Below are positions 7,854 to 16,772 of a DNA stretch of 64,000 nt, in pieces. The notes under the pieces were generated by a model that made no database searches, was not told where the DNA came from, and saw only the letters and a program-made list of their open reading frames with translations. Source of the stretch: an uncultured Synergistales bacterium (GTDB taxonomy: Bacteria > Synergistota > Synergistia > Synergistales > Aminobacteriaceae); the NCBI GenBank assembly GCA_905234075.1, contig CAJOGI010000004.1, forward strand, positions 1 to 64,000. The letters run 5' to 3'. The first letter of the stretch is position 1; every line of letters begins with the position of its first letter. Position numbers and translations under genes: made by a program.

Positions 7854-9532
7854 TAAATCGAAAATTCTCCTTTTGTTAATTTGTTTAATATCCAATTCAC
7901 AATTATTATCAGAAGCAATATTCCTGTTGCTATCGCGCTGGCGGTCTGCTGGCTGTGATAAGTCTGATAAGTGAATAACTCGTATCCTATTGTCTTTGTA
8001 TCTGTCGAATAAAGCAGCGTTGACATTGTTAATTCGTAAAAGCTGGGCATGAAAATTAAAAACCAGCCTGCAACGACTGACGGAGCTATGAGAGGCAGCG
8101 TAACATCTTTGAAACTTCTCTGCCATTCAGCACCCGAAATCAGGGCGGCTTCTTCAAGTGAAGGGTGAATTTGACTCATGGCAGATACGACTGTCCTCAT
8201 ACCCATTAACAAATATTTAACCATGTAAGCTACAATCATGATTGTTAAAGTGTTATAGATATTTATTCCAAACCTTCCGCTCATTGTCATGATTAACGCG
8301 AGTGCTATTACAACGCTGGGAGTTCCGCTGCCCAATGTAATAAGAAAATCAGGAATGTGCCGCCCTTTAGCGCGTGTTCGTGTCAGAAGCCATGCCATGA
8401 CGCAAGAAATTATAATTCCTGCTGTCGCTGCAACAGAAGCCGCGATTAAGCTGTTCTTCGCAGTATCAAGAATACCCTTGCGCGTCAAAAGAATATTCCA
8501 ATAACGGGTCGTAAAGTTTGCAAGCGACAGAGGCTTGCCTAAATTTTTTGTGAATGATGTCATCGCCACAGTAACAAAAGGAATTATTACGACTATTAAC
8601 GCAAATATCCCCACTAAAATTGTAATGGGTATCCGCCATTTTCCAAGCTCAACGATATTCGGGCGCGTTGATTTTCCTGATACAGTTATATATTGCTTTT
8701 TTCCGCAGATGAAAGTCGAAATATAAAGCACAATATTTGCAATTACCATTAAAGATACTGCCAAAACCGTCGCGTCAGTAAGCCCTTCAGGCGATCCGAC
8801 ATAAACATAATCAATTATTCTTGTCGTTACTGTATCAATTTGTCCGGGCGCGCCAATTATTGAAGGGATACCGTAGCATGAAGCAGCAGAGATAAAAACA
8901 AGAAGGGCTGCCGCAACAATCGAAGGGAACATAACAGGAAACGTTACAGTCATAACTGTTTTCAGAGGCGAAGCTCCGCTAATCTTTGAAGCCTCCTCGA
9001 GTGAAGGATCCATTTTTTCCATAGCTCTTGAAATTGTTATGAATGCGTAAGGATAATAAAACGTTGTCAAGACCCAGACAAGACCGCCGATTGTATAAAT
9101 GTTGAACGGATTTTCAGAAAGCCCGAAAAGATTTGCTATAAATACATTCAGCGTGCCGACTCTGGGATTGAGGAGACGAAGCCATGCCATAGCCCCGACA
9201 TACGGCGGTACCATGTAAGTCATAACAAAAAGAGTGCGGAAAAATTTTCTTCCGTATAAATCAGTCCTGCCGACAAGCCACGCCAACGGAAACGCGATCA
9301 TTATTCCAAAGATCATTGAAAGTCCTGCAGTGATGAGAGTATTCCGCAGCGCGTTCCAGTTAAGAGGGTATGTATAAATTCGGCTGAAAGCTGATAAAGT
9401 GAAACCGTTTTCGCCGACGAACGAGCGGAAAATTAAGTAGCCCATCGGGAAAACATTGAAAACAAAAAGAAAAGCCGCAATCAAGATGATTAATACGGCT
9501 TTCACATTAAAAAAATTATTTTTAGGGTACAT
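7853..9532 (-). CDS. ABC transporter permease, fused double permease of Fe3+ type (FbpB-like)
   Basis: A 559-aa membrane protein made of two BPD_transp_1 permease halves, each about 270 residues with six or so membrane segments. Each half has an EAA loop that contacts the ATPase: SLEEASKISGASPLKT in the first, SLEEAALISGAEWQRS in the second. This two-in-one layout is typical of FbpB-type Fe3+ and 2-aminoethylphosphonate importers. The gene follows the binding-protein stop by about nine bases and overlaps the ATPase start, so the three genes form one operon transcribed leftward. Confidence 0.9.
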   Translation of the reverse strand: MYPKNNFFNVKAVLIILIAAFLFVFNVFPMGYLIFRSFVGENGFTLSAFSRIYTYPLNWNALRNTLITAGLSMIFGIMIAFPLAWLVGRTDLYGRKFFRTLFVMTYMVPPYVGAMAWLRLLNPRVGTLNVFIANLFGLSENPFNIYTIGGLVWVLTTFYYPYAFITISRAMEKMDPSLEEASKISGASPLKTVMTVTFPVMFPSIVAAALLVFISAASCYGIPSIIGAPGQIDTVTTRIIDYVYVGSPEGLTDATVLAVSLMVIANIVLYISTFICGKKQYITVSGKSTRPNIVELGKWRIPITILVGIFALIVVIIPFVTVAMTSFTKNLGKPLSLANFTTRYWNILLTRKGILDTAKNSLIAASVAATAGIIISCVMAWLLTRTRAKGRHIPDFLITLGSGTPSVVIALALIMTMSGRFGINIYNTLTIMIVAYMVKYLLMGMRTVVSAMSQIHPSLEEAALISGAEWQRSFKDVTLPLIAPSVVAGWFLIFMPSFYELTMSTLLYSTDTKTIGYELFTYQTYHSQQTASAIATGILLLIIIVNWILNKLTKGEFSI

Positions 9533-9541
9533 TATTTTTTA

Positions 9542-10549
9542 TTATTTTTTTACACGCTCTTCAAAGTTTGTGCGGAGTTCTGTACGCTCTTTGAGGCAAT
9601 TTTCCCAACTTACAGGCATAGCATTTTTAACTATCGTGTCAGTTGCGATGGAGTCGTAAGGAACAGCGGGAGGATTTTTTCTGACAGAGTGCATCCAGCC
9701 TTTGACGATATATTTCTGTCCCTCTTCAGATAAAAACCAGTCCGTCAATTCTTCGCAGATTTTTGAATTTCCGTGTGCGCTCCATTCATCTTTTATCGTC
9801 ATGATAGGAGAAGGAACGCAAATTACTCCGTCCGTCGGATAAATTACTTCAAGCTCGCTGTCTTCTTCCTCGCGTTTTTTCAGAACCGACTCTTCAAGTA
9901 TCATGATGACTTTGCACTCGCCCGTCTCAAGTTTTGTCAGAGCCACTGAGCCGGACTCGACCATGACTTTATTTTCAGCCAGCTTGTCAAAATATTCATA
10001 GCCGTATTTGTCTTTAAGTGCCGATATAGCGACAAGTGCCGTGCCTGATGTCAAAGGGTTTGACATGGAAATCATGCCTTTCATTGACGGGTCGTAAGCA
10101 AAATCTTTGAACGACTTGGGCAAATCTTCCTTGCTAAATTTTTCAGGGTTGAACGCTAAAATCATGTTCAAAGTTCTCACGGGATACCAATAACCCTCCG
10201 CGTCATATTCAAGCGAAATATTTTCAGCTTCTTTCGTGATGTAGGGGTGAAGAAGTCCGGCCTCTTTAAGTTCAAGAGAATATGAAGGGTCAGCCACCAT
10301 TAACATATCACAGCCGAGTTTTTTTGTGTCGCGTTCCGCAGCAATTTTCGCCTGCAGAGTTCCTGTTCCGCCGTAAAAAAATTCTACGTCGTAATTCGGG
10401 AATTTTTCATGCAGCACAGCCGTCATAGCTTCGATTACGTCTTCATACATTGAAGTATAAATCGTAACTTTAGGCTTATCCGCAGCATTAGCGGCTCCGC
10501 CCATCACAAAAAGACCAAGCACCATAAAAAGAACTAATAATTTTTTCAT
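9542..10549 (-). CDS. ABC transporter substrate-binding protein, Fe3+-type (FbpA-like)
   Basis: A 335-aa periplasmic binding protein with a Sec signal peptide (about residues 1-22, cut after ANA). The mature start KPKVTIYTSMYEDVIEAM and the segment VEFFYGGTGTLQAKIAAERDTKKLGCD are typical of the FbpA/AfuA-like group, which also contains 2-aminoethylphosphonate and sugar-phosphate binders. The ligand is therefore open; iron is only the most common assignment. It is the first gene of the leftward operon with the permease and ATPase. AGGAGGTTTTAAGA precedes the ATG on the minus strand. Confidence 0.88.
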   Translation of the reverse strand: MKKLLVLFMVLGLFVMGGAANAADKPKVTIYTSMYEDVIEAMTAVLHEKFPNYDVEFFYGGTGTLQAKIAAERDTKKLGCDMLMVADPSYSLELKEAGLLHPYITKEAENISLEYDAEGYWYPVRTLNMILAFNPEKFSKEDLPKSFKDFAYDPSMKGMISMSNPLTSGTALVAISALKDKYGYEYFDKLAENKVMVESGSVALTKLETGECKVIMILEESVLKKREEEDSELEVIYPTDGVICVPSPIMTIKDEWSAHGNSKICEELTDWFLSEEGQKYIVKGWMHSVRKNPPAVPYDSIATDTIVKNAMPVSWENCLKERTELRTNFEERVKK

Positions 10550-10595
10550 TCTTAAAACCTCCTAAAACTTTTATAATTTTAGCACGCAATGTCTC

Positions 10596-11924
10596 CTACT
10601 TCACGCTCCCGTGAAGACACCACGCTTCAGCCGAAGTTATTTCCACGTTCACGAACTCTCCTAAAAGTTTTTTGCTGCCCTCAAAAATTACGACCTTGTC
10701 CGACGGCGTTCGCCCCTGTAATAAATTTTCTCCCTTAGGCGCAGAGCCATCGACAAGGACTTCAAAAATTTTTCCCGTCAATTCCTGATTGAGTTCAAGA
10801 GTTATTTTGTCCTGAAGTTCGTTCAGCGTCATTAAACGTTTTAATCTTAAATCAACGGGCAAGGCTCCTTCCATTGTTGCCGCAGGTGTCCCGTCGCGTT
10901 CGGAATATGCCGCGCTGTGAACTAAGTCGAATTTTATTTCGCGCAGGGCGTTCATTGAGGCGTTAAAGTCTTCGTCAGTCTCTCCGGGAAATCCTACAAT
11001 TAAATCAGTGGTAAGGCCGAGACCGGGAATTTTTGAGCGCGTTAAATTAATTTTTTCGAGATATTCTGAATAAGAATATTTCCTGTTCATTAATTTTAAT
11101 ATTCTGTCGCTTCCTGATTGAATGGGAAGATTTAACGACGGACAGACAGTTTCTTCATTAGCCATGACGTTAATAATATCTTCCGTGAAATCCTGCGGCA
11201 ATGACGTAACGAACCTGACGCGCTTTATTCCGTTGAGCCTTGCTATTTTTTCCAAGAGCCACGCGAAATTTAAGCCGATGTCTTTGCCGTAGCTGTTGAC
11301 GTTTTGGCCGAGCAAAGTAATTTCTTTCACGCCGTCATTGATTAACATTTCGGCTTCGGAAAAAATTTCTTCGGGACTTCGTGAGACAAAACGCCCCCGA
11401 ACATACGGAACTATGCAATAAGTGCAGAAGTTATCGCAGCCGTGAGCGATTGTGATATAGGCTTTATATTTATTCTCGCGCTTGATTGTGATGTTGTCCG
11501 AATCAAAATTCAAGCTGTGAAATTCTCGCGGGTCCGTGTCGAGCAAATTAATTCTTGACTTAGGGTGCGAATAAATCTGCTCGATAGCGTCAGGAAGCAA
11601 GCCTATATGTCTTGGCCCGGCAACAAGCCTGACATAAGGGAAGCGGTTTAATGCCTTCTCGCCTATTCGTTGAGCTATGCACCCCGTGAGCGCGACTAAG
11701 GGCCGCTGATTTTTTTGCCATGAAACGTCATAGAGGCCAAGCTCGCTCCAGACTTTTTGCTCGGCCTTTGCTCTGACGCTGCAGCCGGTTATCATTACTA
11801 TATCGGCTTCGTTCTCGCTGACTTCCTCCCAGCCGCGTGAGCTTAAAACAGTTCTGACTCTGTCAGCGTCGTAAACGTTCATTTGACAGCCGTAGACTTT
11901 TACGCAAAACTTTTTAGCCGTCAT
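10596..11924 (-). CDS. miaB: MiaB, tRNA-2-methylthio-N6-dimethylallyladenosine synthase
   Basis: A 442-aa radical-SAM methylthiotransferase that adds the methylthio group to i6A37 of tRNA. The N-terminus VYGCQMNVYDADR is the MiaB hallmark, with Cys13 as a cluster ligand. GCDNFCTYCIVPYVRGR is the radical-SAM motif, and a TRAM domain ends the protein. Its start overlaps the stop of the unknown gene upstream by 4 bases (ATGA), and that gene lies three bases after purB, so purB, the unknown gene and miaB are one transcript. The window thus holds both methylthiotransferases, miaB and rimO, each preceded by a 4-base-overlapping gene of unclear role. Confidence 0.95.
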   Translation of the reverse strand: MTAKKFCVKVYGCQMNVYDADRVRTVLSSRGWEEVSENEADIVMITGCSVRAKAEQKVWSELGLYDVSWQKNQRPLVALTGCIAQRIGEKALNRFPYVRLVAGPRHIGLLPDAIEQIYSHPKSRINLLDTDPREFHSLNFDSDNITIKRENKYKAYITIAHGCDNFCTYCIVPYVRGRFVSRSPEEIFSEAEMLINDGVKEITLLGQNVNSYGKDIGLNFAWLLEKIARLNGIKRVRFVTSLPQDFTEDIINVMANEETVCPSLNLPIQSGSDRILKLMNRKYSYSEYLEKINLTRSKIPGLGLTTDLIVGFPGETDEDFNASMNALREIKFDLVHSAAYSERDGTPAATMEGALPVDLRLKRLMTLNELQDKITLELNQELTGKIFEVLVDGSAPKGENLLQGRTPSDKVVIFEGSKKLLGEFVNVEITSAEAWCLHGSVK

Positions 11925-12670
11925 TTATGCTTCTTGTTCCATTCCTTAAATTTTTCCCAGCCAATGAGCCATAAGAAAGAATGAGCGTCAATCAAGCGAA
12001 CACTTTTAATAGTAACTAGCTCTGGTAGTTTCTCTTGCAGTATTTCTTGAACTTCTTTAACAATCTTAATGAAGCCCATGTAATTTTCCCAGCTGCATTT
12101 ACCGGAAAGTTTTTCATAATTAACCTCCAGCCCGTAAACAGTGCTAAGATACGGAAAGACATTTTCATCAAAGTGTTCAGGACTTACAGGAACAAAACGC
12201 GACGGGGCTTTAACGAAAAACAGGTAAGCAATCAAACGATAAGAGCCACCAAAAATTTTTTTTACATTTTCAAAAGCTGTCTTCTCTTCATCGCCGGGCC
12301 TGCTTTTGTAAATTTCATAGAGAGTGCGCTCTGCTTCAGGATTAAAATTTTCGTTTTGAGGGGAGAGCATATCGTCAAATTCTTTTTTATATGTCCAATA
12401 GATAAGATTTACATTAAGCCCCACAGCCCGTTTACAACGTTCCAAAATTTTCCCGCTGTTAATCCACGATTCGTCCCATTTTTCACATTGAAGTTCGTCT
12501 CGGGCACGTAAAGCAGCTTTCATTTTGTATCCCTCACCATCTTTGCTTCCCAGAAAGGAACTTTCATCAACGAAACTGAACTGCCGCCCATGATCTTTGA
12601 AATCTACGAAAGCAACGAAATCTTCAATCGCCATTTTTAGTTTTTCAGGATTTTTTATTGCGCTCTGCAT
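11921..12670 (-). CDS. Unknown 249-aa protein coupled to miaB
   Basis: Not recognised. The protein is soluble, with no signal peptide or membrane segment. It is rich in Lys, Glu and aromatic residues. Visible blocks are SFVDESSFLGSKDGEGYKMK near residue 35, a central LIAYLFFVKAPSRFVPVSP (about residue 145) and a C-terminal SVRLIDAHSFLWLIGW. The last block resembles short motifs I associate with uncharacterised proteins near restriction systems, but this is a weak impression. It sits three bases after purB and overlaps miaB by 4 bases. An antisense frame at 12035-12511 was judged a shadow because this gene fits the operon so tightly. Confidence 0.75.
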   Translation of the reverse strand: MQSAIKNPEKLKMAIEDFVAFVDFKDHGRQFSFVDESSFLGSKDGEGYKMKAALRARDELQCEKWDESWINSGKILERCKRAVGLNVNLIYWTYKKEFDDMLSPQNENFNPEAERTLYEIYKSRPGDEEKTAFENVKKIFGGSYRLIAYLFFVKAPSRFVPVSPEHFDENVFPYLSTVYGLEVNYEKLSGKCSWENYMGFIKIVKEVQEILQEKLPELVTIKSVRLIDAHSFLWLIGWEKFKEWNKKHK

Positions 12671-12673
12671 TTT

Positions 12674-13969
12674 TTAACCTCCGAAAAATCTTGCAAAAAT
12701 TTCATCAACATATCTGAGATAAAAATCATTCTCAAATAATTTTTTAAGCTGCTCCGGGTCAACTTCCTTCATTCTTTCATCGGAAAGCAATAAATCCAAG
12801 AAAGCCACTCCGCTCGAAGCCGTTTTCATTGCGTTTTCCTGAACGATTGCGTAAGCGTCCTCGCGTGAAAGTTTTAACTCGTCAAGCAAAAATGTTAAAA
12901 CTCTCTGGGAATAAACAAGCCCGTTTGTCTGGCTGATATTTTCTTTAACGCGGATTTCGTCAACCGTCAGCCCCTTCAATATTTTCGTCATGCTCCGAAG
13001 CATAAACGCCGCAATATTAAAAGCGTCCGGCCATATAACGCGCTCGGTTGAAGAGTGGCTGATGTCGCGCTCGTGCCACAAAGCTACGTTCTCCATGCCC
13101 GTTAAAGCATAGCCGCGTAAAAGTCTCGACATTCCGCAGACACGCTCGCATTTAATCGGGTTGCGTTTATGAGGCATTGCGCTTGAACCTTTTTGCCCGA
13201 CCCCGAACGGCTCAAATGCTTCTCTGACTTCGGTGCGCTGTAAATTTCTTATTTCAAGTGCCATTCTCTCAAGCGTACAGCCCATTAACGCAAGAGCGTT
13301 CAGAACTCCGGCGTGTCTGTCGCGCTGTAAAATCTGATTAGAAACTTTCGCAGGCTCAAGGCCGAGCAGCTCGCACACACGCGCTTCAAGCTGAGGCGAA
13401 CACATTGCGTAAGTTCCTACGGCTCCGGAAATTTTCCCGGAAGAAACATCTTTGCGGGCGTATTCAAGTCTTCCTTTGTCGCGCAGTAATTCCGCGTGCC
13501 AGTTCAAAAACTTCAGTCCCATTGACATAGGCTCGGCGTGTATTCCGTGAGTGCGTCCGATACAGGGAAGATATTTATATTTTTTCGCAAGTTCTTCGAC
13601 AACAAAGTCAAGCTCATCGAGAGCTCTTATTATTATGTCAAGGCTGTCGCGCATCATTATTGAGCTTGCTGTGTCAAGAATATCGCTGCTTGTCATTCCC
13701 AAGTGCAAATATCTGCCGTTCTCGCCTATACTTTCGGCAACGGTGCTGACGAATGCAACGACATCGTGCTGAGTTTTCTTTTCGATTTCCTGAACTCTCT
13801 CAACTGTAAAATGAGCATTAGCGACAATATCTTCAAGAGCCTCCTGAGGAATACGTCCTGCCTCCGTCCACGCTTTGCAAACTGCTATTTCAACGTCAAG
13901 CATAACTTTTAGCCTGTTATATTCGTCCCACAAGGCTGAAATATCACGCTCTGAATATCTTTCAATCAT
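12674..13969 (-). CDS. purB: PurB, adenylosuccinate lyase
   Basis: A 431-aa enzyme of the fumarase/aspartase superfamily. It cleaves SAICAR to AICAR and adenylosuccinate to AMP in purine synthesis. The signature GSSAMPHKRNPIKCE (about residues 262-276) carries the catalytic loop Ser. GRTHGIHAEP near residue 140 contains the catalytic His, and TSSDILDTASS near residue 90 is also conserved. Length is normal for the family. It is the first gene of the leftward purB-unknown-miaB unit; no other purine gene is near. Confidence 0.95.
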   Translation of the reverse strand: MIERYSERDISALWDEYNRLKVMLDVEIAVCKAWTEAGRIPQEALEDIVANAHFTVERVQEIEKKTQHDVVAFVSTVAESIGENGRYLHLGMTSSDILDTASSIMMRDSLDIIIRALDELDFVVEELAKKYKYLPCIGRTHGIHAEPMSMGLKFLNWHAELLRDKGRLEYARKDVSSGKISGAVGTYAMCSPQLEARVCELLGLEPAKVSNQILQRDRHAGVLNALALMGCTLERMALEIRNLQRTEVREAFEPFGVGQKGSSAMPHKRNPIKCERVCGMSRLLRGYALTGMENVALWHERDISHSSTERVIWPDAFNIAAFMLRSMTKILKGLTVDEIRVKENISQTNGLVYSQRVLTFLLDELKLSREDAYAIVQENAMKTASSGVAFLDLLLSDERMKEVDPEQLKKLFENDFYLRYVDEIFARFFGG

Positions 13970-14106
13970 GATAAAAATTTCTCCATCTCTTAAATTAAAA
14001 TAAATTTCATAAAAATAAATTATAACCTAATGCTTAATTCCTAATTAAAAAATTTATGATAAAATATTTTTGAGCAGTCCTAAAAATTTCCAGAAGAATT
14101 AATTTT

Positions 14107-14136
14107 GGGGACTACAATGGGGACTACAATGACATT
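14107..14136. repeat. Dispersed repeat R1, copy 1 (tandem GGGGACTACAAT)
   Basis: GGGGACTACAAT twice in a row (14107-14118 and 14119-14130), then GACATT. The same arrangement, with one A/G difference in the dimer, occurs at 29076-29105. Both sites are intergenic. Confidence 0.65.
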
Positions 14137-14285
14137 CAAAATTTTTAGCTTTCATAAAAATTCACAACGATAATTTTTTTCATAAGTGTATAAATTTTTT
14201 CCGTCTAATTGAAAATTTCTGACTGTAATTTTTTTTTTATGAGGAATTTTTTTTCGTCATTAAAAATTTTCGCGTAGTGTTTTAA

Positions 14286-14332
14286 TTTTTTTATAGTGTA
14301 AAATGTAAAAAATTTTTTTATAGGAGCGATTT
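14286..14332 (+). promoter_or_regulatory. Promoter and RBS cassette, copy 1
   Basis: Contains TTATAGTGTAAAAT (14291-14304), with TAAAAT as a probable -10, an A/T-rich spacer, and TAGGAGCG as the ribosome binding site. The same block in the same order recurs at 14561-14604 before the YjbH gene. No good -35 is seen. Confidence 0.5.
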
Positions 14333-14333
14333 C

Positions 14334-14489
14334 ATGTATCTCAAAAAAGTCTTGTTCATAATTATAATGATCTTAATAGTTTTTCTAGCCTTTGTAATGA
14401 TTTCTGACGATGATGCTTACCCCATGACAAGAGACGTTGTGAGCTTTGCTGAACTTTCGCAGTCCTTAGTCCAAGACGCTGCCCTTTAA
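14334..14489 (+). CDS. Small single-pass membrane protein, 51 aa
   Basis: An ATG at 14334 opens a 51-codon frame ending at TAA 14487-14489. Residues 2-22 (YLKKVLFIIIMILIVFLAFV) are a strong membrane anchor with Lys at the cytoplasmic end, followed by an acidic, soluble tail of about 29 residues containing ISDDDAYPM. TAGGAGCG lies nine bases upstream. The 5' leader is a near copy of the one before the YjbH gene about 120 bases downstream, so both genes probably respond to the same signal. No homologue is recognised. It may be a small partner of the polysaccharide export genes; that is inference. Confidence 0.55.
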   Translation: MYLKKVLFIIIMILIVFLAFVMISDDDAYPMTRDVVSFAELSQSLVQDAAL

Positions 14490-14546
14490 CTCCCCCTCCC
14501 TAACTCCTAAACTCTAAACCTTAATCCCTAATTTTTAATTCCCTAC
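14490..14546. repeat. Heptad-like repeat, CT-rich orientation (site 2)
   Basis: Degenerate tandem heptamers of the type CTAACTC, CTAAACT and CCTAATT fill the gap after the small gene. They read as the reverse complement of the TTAGGAG family, so here the repeat is antisense to the neighbouring genes. Confidence 0.5.
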
Positions 14547-14560
14547 GTATTTATAATTAT

Positions 14561-14604
14561 TTTTTATAGTGTAAAATATAGTAAAAATTTTTTAGGAGCG
14601 GTTT
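14561..14604 (+). promoter_or_regulatory. Promoter and RBS cassette, copy 2
   Basis: TTATAGTGTAAAAT at 14564-14577, then AGGAGCG at 14594-14600. It is a near copy of 14286-14332 and drives the YjbH gene, whose TTG start is at 14609. Confidence 0.5.
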
Positions 14605-14608
14605 TATT

Positions 14609-16747
14609 TTGCGTAGGTTCTTTATAAAATTTATTCTCTTATTTCTTTTTATTTTTATAATTTTTACGAATAATTCATACGCCATAACGGGAGGCAACAC
14701 AGGCTTTACGGGCTTGTGGGAATATCCGACTGCAGAAATGCCCCACGACGGAGGCGGTCGCTTCGGCTACACGAAAGCTACGCCGTATGGATATTATTTT
14801 TTAGATTTAGCTTGGCTGCCTTGGCTCGAAATTAATACGCGCCTCAGCACATTTAACAGCATTGATGCTAACGGCAGACGCTACATGGATAAAGCCATCG
14901 ACTTAAAATTTATGCTCTGGGACAGTAAAGACCCTGCAAAATGGTATATCCCTTCAATCTCTGCCGGAGTTGTTGACATGATGGGAACAGAGTTAATGAA
15001 AGCCTATTTCGGCGCGATGACGTGGCGTTATGGAAAATTTGCGGCGACGCTCGGCTACGGCTCAGACAGGTTAAACGGCTTCTATGGCGGTGTTGAATGG
15101 GACATTGACAGCTGGCTGACGCTCAAGGCTGAATATAGTCCGCTTGATTATGATCAGGACGTTGTAAGCGGCCAAAAAATTTTAAGAGGGGACAATGCCG
15201 CGAAGAAAAAATATAACGCCGGTGTTGTTATTCACGCTCCTTGGGGCATGGACGGCTCATTAAGCTATCAGCGCGGAAACGAATGGGTCGTAGGAATTTC
15301 GCAGACAATAAATCTTGCCGGCCCCTACATTGGAAATCATAGAAGAACTTACGGCACTCCCGGTGATGCACGCATACCTTGCTGGGATAAGCTTGACACA
15401 GATACTTTAATTTCAAAATTAAAATCAGGCATTGAAAGATACGTCAGAGTCCGCGATGTTGACGTTAAGGTTGAAGCAACAAAGAGAGAACACAAATTAT
15501 ATTTAGCCTACGAAAATTACGGCTATGCCTCGCACGCTGAGGCAATGGTGAGAATTTTAGTTTTATTGTCGGCGGTCATGCCGGACGTTGACGAGCTCAC
15601 TTTAATTCATAAAAACGCAGGAGTTCCTGTCGTTCAGGCAACTTTTCCCGGAACTTTATTATTTGACATAAGAGCTAAAGATTTACGAAGCAAAGAGCCC
15701 ATGAAAGAATCGATTTTTAACTGGGCGGATTCTGACAGCGAGATCCAAGACCCCGATGCCAAAGGGCTTCTGCACAACAAAGCAACTCATGAAGTAAAAG
15801 CTATGGTGGTGTTTGAGCCGCGAATTGACCAGACCTTACGCGAAGCCTATATGGACCGCTGGGACATAGATTTAGTTTACAACGGCCGTTACTATAATGG
15901 CTGGGGCAGTGTCTTTGATATAAGATTTCCTATTTATAATCACGTAGATACTTCAGATTATTTCGGCTTATGGTGGGAGAAAGATTTGAACAACACAATC
16001 AGGATTCAGAAGGCCGGACTAACTTACGCAAATAAATTTACTAAAAACGGCCGCGCTTGGTTTTTTGCTGATGCAGGTTATCTTGATGAAGCATGGTTTG
16101 GCGCAAACGCTTGGGCGAGATATTACAGCGAAAGCGGTAACTGGTGGATCGGCGCGAGGCTTGCTGCGTTCCATGACAGAGACCCTTACTCATTCGGCGG
16201 ACTTACCGAAGGCGTATATAGATACTATCGCGGAAGAACTTACGATGTCCCGACTAATAAAGAATGGTATCCGACCGGCTGGGTGCAGGCTAATTATCAT
16301 TTTACCGATGTTGATTTAGATGTCGGAATTTCTTACGGTAGATATGTTGACGGCGACAAGGGCATTAAATATGAAGTTACGCGCCACTGGGACGATACTG
16401 CTATTGGCTTCTGGGTTATTGACGCTGACAGACACGCGCCCGATAAAAATTTCTCGCTTGCAGGAGTTCATTTAGAGATACCGGCTGACAAATGGTTTGG
16501 CACCATGTTCGGCAATTCGAGTTCGCATGTATGGGAACAGAACACCATTTTTCTTTCAACGTATTATATGGAGTCGGCCCGCGAAGGAGCGACTATCAGA
16601 ACGCCGGAACGCTTAATGAATCAGTTAAGGCCCGTAGCAATGAAGCGAAACGTCGAGAAATTGCTTCAGGAATATTGTTCATACGAGGACGAGCAATATG
16701 AGGACGAGAAAACTGTAACGAGCCTTTTTGAATATATTTTTCACTAA
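14609..16747 (+). CDS. YjbH/GfcD-like outer-membrane exopolysaccharide protein
   Basis: A 712-aa protein with a signal peptide (about residues 1-26, cut after SYA). It is rich in aromatic residues and alternating strands, as in outer-membrane beta-barrels. The mature N-terminus GGNTGFTGLWEYPTAEM and LAWLPWLEINTRLSTFN match the YjbH (DUF940) family. YjbH/GfcD proteins pair with Wza/GfcE-type exporters in exopolysaccharide and group 4 capsule secretion, and a Wza-like gene follows 25 bases downstream. The TTG at 14609 is chosen because AGGAG lies ten bases upstream and the signal peptide begins there. Its position implies a diderm envelope. Confidence 0.8.
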   Translation: MRRFFIKFILLFLFIFIIFTNNSYAITGGNTGFTGLWEYPTAEMPHDGGGRFGYTKATPYGYYFLDLAWLPWLEINTRLSTFNSIDANGRRYMDKAIDLKFMLWDSKDPAKWYIPSISAGVVDMMGTELMKAYFGAMTWRYGKFAATLGYGSDRLNGFYGGVEWDIDSWLTLKAEYSPLDYDQDVVSGQKILRGDNAAKKKYNAGVVIHAPWGMDGSLSYQRGNEWVVGISQTINLAGPYIGNHRRTYGTPGDARIPCWDKLDTDTLISKLKSGIERYVRVRDVDVKVEATKREHKLYLAYENYGYASHAEAMVRILVLLSAVMPDVDELTLIHKNAGVPVVQATFPGTLLFDIRAKDLRSKEPMKESIFNWADSDSEIQDPDAKGLLHNKATHEVKAMVVFEPRIDQTLREAYMDRWDIDLVYNGRYYNGWGSVFDIRFPIYNHVDTSDYFGLWWEKDLNNTIRIQKAGLTYANKFTKNGRAWFFADAGYLDEAWFGANAWARYYSESGNWWIGARLAAFHDRDPYSFGGLTEGVYRYYRGRTYDVPTNKEWYPTGWVQANYHFTDVDLDVGISYGRYVDGDKGIKYEVTRHWDDTAIGFWVIDADRHAPDKNFSLAGVHLEIPADKWFGTMFGNSSSHVWEQNTIFLSTYYMESAREGATIRTPERLMNQLRPVAMKRNVEKLLQEYCSYEDEQYEDEKTVTSLFEYIFH

Positions 16748-16772
16748 ACTAAAAACGGAGTGATTTTATTTT

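Larger units (their letters stand above)
13970..14333. other. Intergenic region with repeat R1 and a promoter cassette
   Basis: A 364-base AT-rich gap between the leftward purB and a rightward small membrane-protein gene. It holds the 12-base tandem repeat R1 (14107-14130) and, at 14286-14332, a promoter plus ribosome-binding cassette that is copied before the next gene. Long runs of T and A elsewhere show no clear gene or RNA. Confidence 0.5.

Noticed and set aside
7854-8126. N-terminal extension of the ABC ATPase
   Set aside because: It lies wholly inside the permease gene in another frame, and the ATPase family starts at the ATG at 7853.
12035-12511. 158-codon plus-strand frame opposite the unknown gene at 11921-12670
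   Set aside because: The minus-strand gene fits the operon with a three-base gap and a 4-base overlap; the plus frame has no RBS and no recognisable features.
14107-14136. R1 as a phage attachment site
   Set aside because: No integrase or tRNA lies beside either copy; a repeated 12-mer alone does not support it.
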